DNA of 64,000 nucleotides, taken from the NCBI GenBank assembly GCA_964583615.1, contig CAZOWM010000003.1, positions 1 through 64,000 of the forward strand, given 5' to 3'. A program made the translations under genes and the position numbers. This DNA is from CAZOWM01 sp964583615 (GTDB lineage Bacteria; Spirochaetota; B62-G9; DRHN01). Below, one piece after another: positions 63,476 to 64,000 of this stretch; within the stretch, counting starts at the first letter, position 1, and each line of letters opens with the position of its first letter. The notes beneath the pieces were generated by a model. That model searched no databases and was not told the DNA's origin. It saw only the letters and a program-made list of their open reading frames with translations.

Positions 63476-64000
63476 TCACGCGCCCTTTACCGCGTGCTCA
63501 GCCTCCTCTGCAACGCGCTCGGGGGTGAATCCGAACTGTTCTTTTAACACTTTCATGGGGGCAGAGGCTCCGAAACGATCGTGTGTGATAAACCGTCCCC
63601 TTTCACCCGCATATTTGTGCCAGCCCTGCCGGACTCCCGCCTCGATCACGACGCGGGCCTTGAGCGCCGGAGGAATTACCTCATCGCGGTAGGACTGCGG
63701 TTGCATTTCGAAAAGCTCCCAGCTCGGCATGGATACGACTCGTGTTTTCATCCCTCTTTTCACGATAAGCTCCTCTGCTTCGAGTGCGAGCGAAACCTCT
63801 GACCCTGTCGCAATAAGGAGCACATCTGGGGCGCCTGCAGGCGGGTCTGAAAGAACATAGGCTCCTTTGGCTAGGTTTTCCGCGTGTGCATATGTGGATC
63901 GATCGATAATAGGCAGGCCCTGCCTGCTGAATATCAGTGCAATCGGCCCTTCCTTGTGGGAGAGTGCAAACTTCCACGCTTCCACTGTCTCGTTTGCATC
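63476..64000 (-). CDS. tkt: transketolase, C-terminal part (5' end outside window)
   Basis: The last 174 codons of a transketolase; the frame runs open to the window edge, so it continues beyond it. The visible part contains the end of the pyrimidine domain (LIFSRQGLPIID) and the C-terminal domain (DVLLIATGSEVSLALEAEELI, RVVSMPSWELFEMQ, RGRFITHDRFGASAP). Transketolase moves two-carbon units between sugar phosphates in the pentose phosphate pathway. Confidence 0.95.
   Translation of the reverse strand, partial: DANETVEAWKFALSHKEGPIALIFSRQGLPIIDRSTYAHAENLAKGAYVLSDPPAGAPDVLLIATGSEVSLALEAEELIVKRGMKTRVVSMPSWELFEMQPQSYRDEVIPPALKARVVIEAGVRQGWHKYAGERGRFITHDRFGASAPMKVLKEQFGFTPERVAEEAEHAVKGA

Noticed and set aside
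1..64000. CRISPR arrays, insertion sequences, prophage or defence islands
   Set aside because: No regularly spaced repeats, transposase, integrase or phage genes were seen; gene content is housekeeping and flagellar.

Overview
The window reads as chromosome of a spirochaete. It encodes three FlaB-type core flagellins that begin MIINHN, two of them with the MWFHIGANMDQRE signature. It also carries the flgN-flgK-flgL-fliW-csrA and flaG-fliD sets, start sites with strong AGGAGG ribosome sites, and moderate base composition with AT-rich promoter regions. The genus cannot be told from sequence alone. There is no phage, insertion sequence or CRISPR array. One assembly gap of 100 N lies at 17523-17622.

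Layout. 1-6250: tRNA-Ala(GGC) and its terminator, an uncharacterised 524-residue protein, a small sigma-70 family factor with a possible sigma-54 promoter, DUF1385 membrane protein, rpmE and rho. 6253-13080: flagellar filament block on the minus strand: three flaB genes, flaG, fliD and an uncharacterised gene in the place where fliS often lies. The first flaB has a clear sigma-28 promoter and a long leader. 13329-13705: a decayed gene. 13857-23000: ABC-F ATPase, thioesterase, tag, radical SAM protein (cut by the gap), PLP deaminase, FHA protein, PHP-UvrD fusion helicase, argS. 24293-30045: SurA-like protein, M24 peptidase, mfd, small hypothetical. 30242-35663: polysaccharide deacetylase, tsaD, lysS, then hexokinase and deoC on the other strand. 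35761-35942: a likely 6S RNA. 35946-41073: AAA ATPase, CDP-alcohol phosphatidyltransferase, nitroreductase, iorA and a truncated transporter. 41207-54000: asd, then on the minus strand one long serine/glycine operon: small ORF, serC, glyA-gcvT fusion, DUF1015, serA, gcvH, gcvPA, gcvPB, and an ApgM-family gene. 54247-58631: csrA, fliW, flgL, flgK, flgN. 58738-64000: transporter, TM2 protein, a crotonase lacking catalytic Glu, LarA-like protein, half-ferritin, FMN-barrel protein and the 3' end of a transketolase.

How the parts work together. The most striking link is between the fliW-csrA pair and the flagellin leaders. All three flaB mRNAs carry a stem-loop with GGA in its loop just upstream of a GGA-rich ribosome site, the layout known for CsrA control of flagellin. 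The leader of the sigma-28 driven flaB carries five GGA sites. The second theme is a one-operon route from 3-phosphoglycerate to serine, glycine and one-carbon units, with SHMT and the glycine cleavage T protein fused in one chain. No serB is present, and DUF1015 is a candidate to fill or modulate that step.
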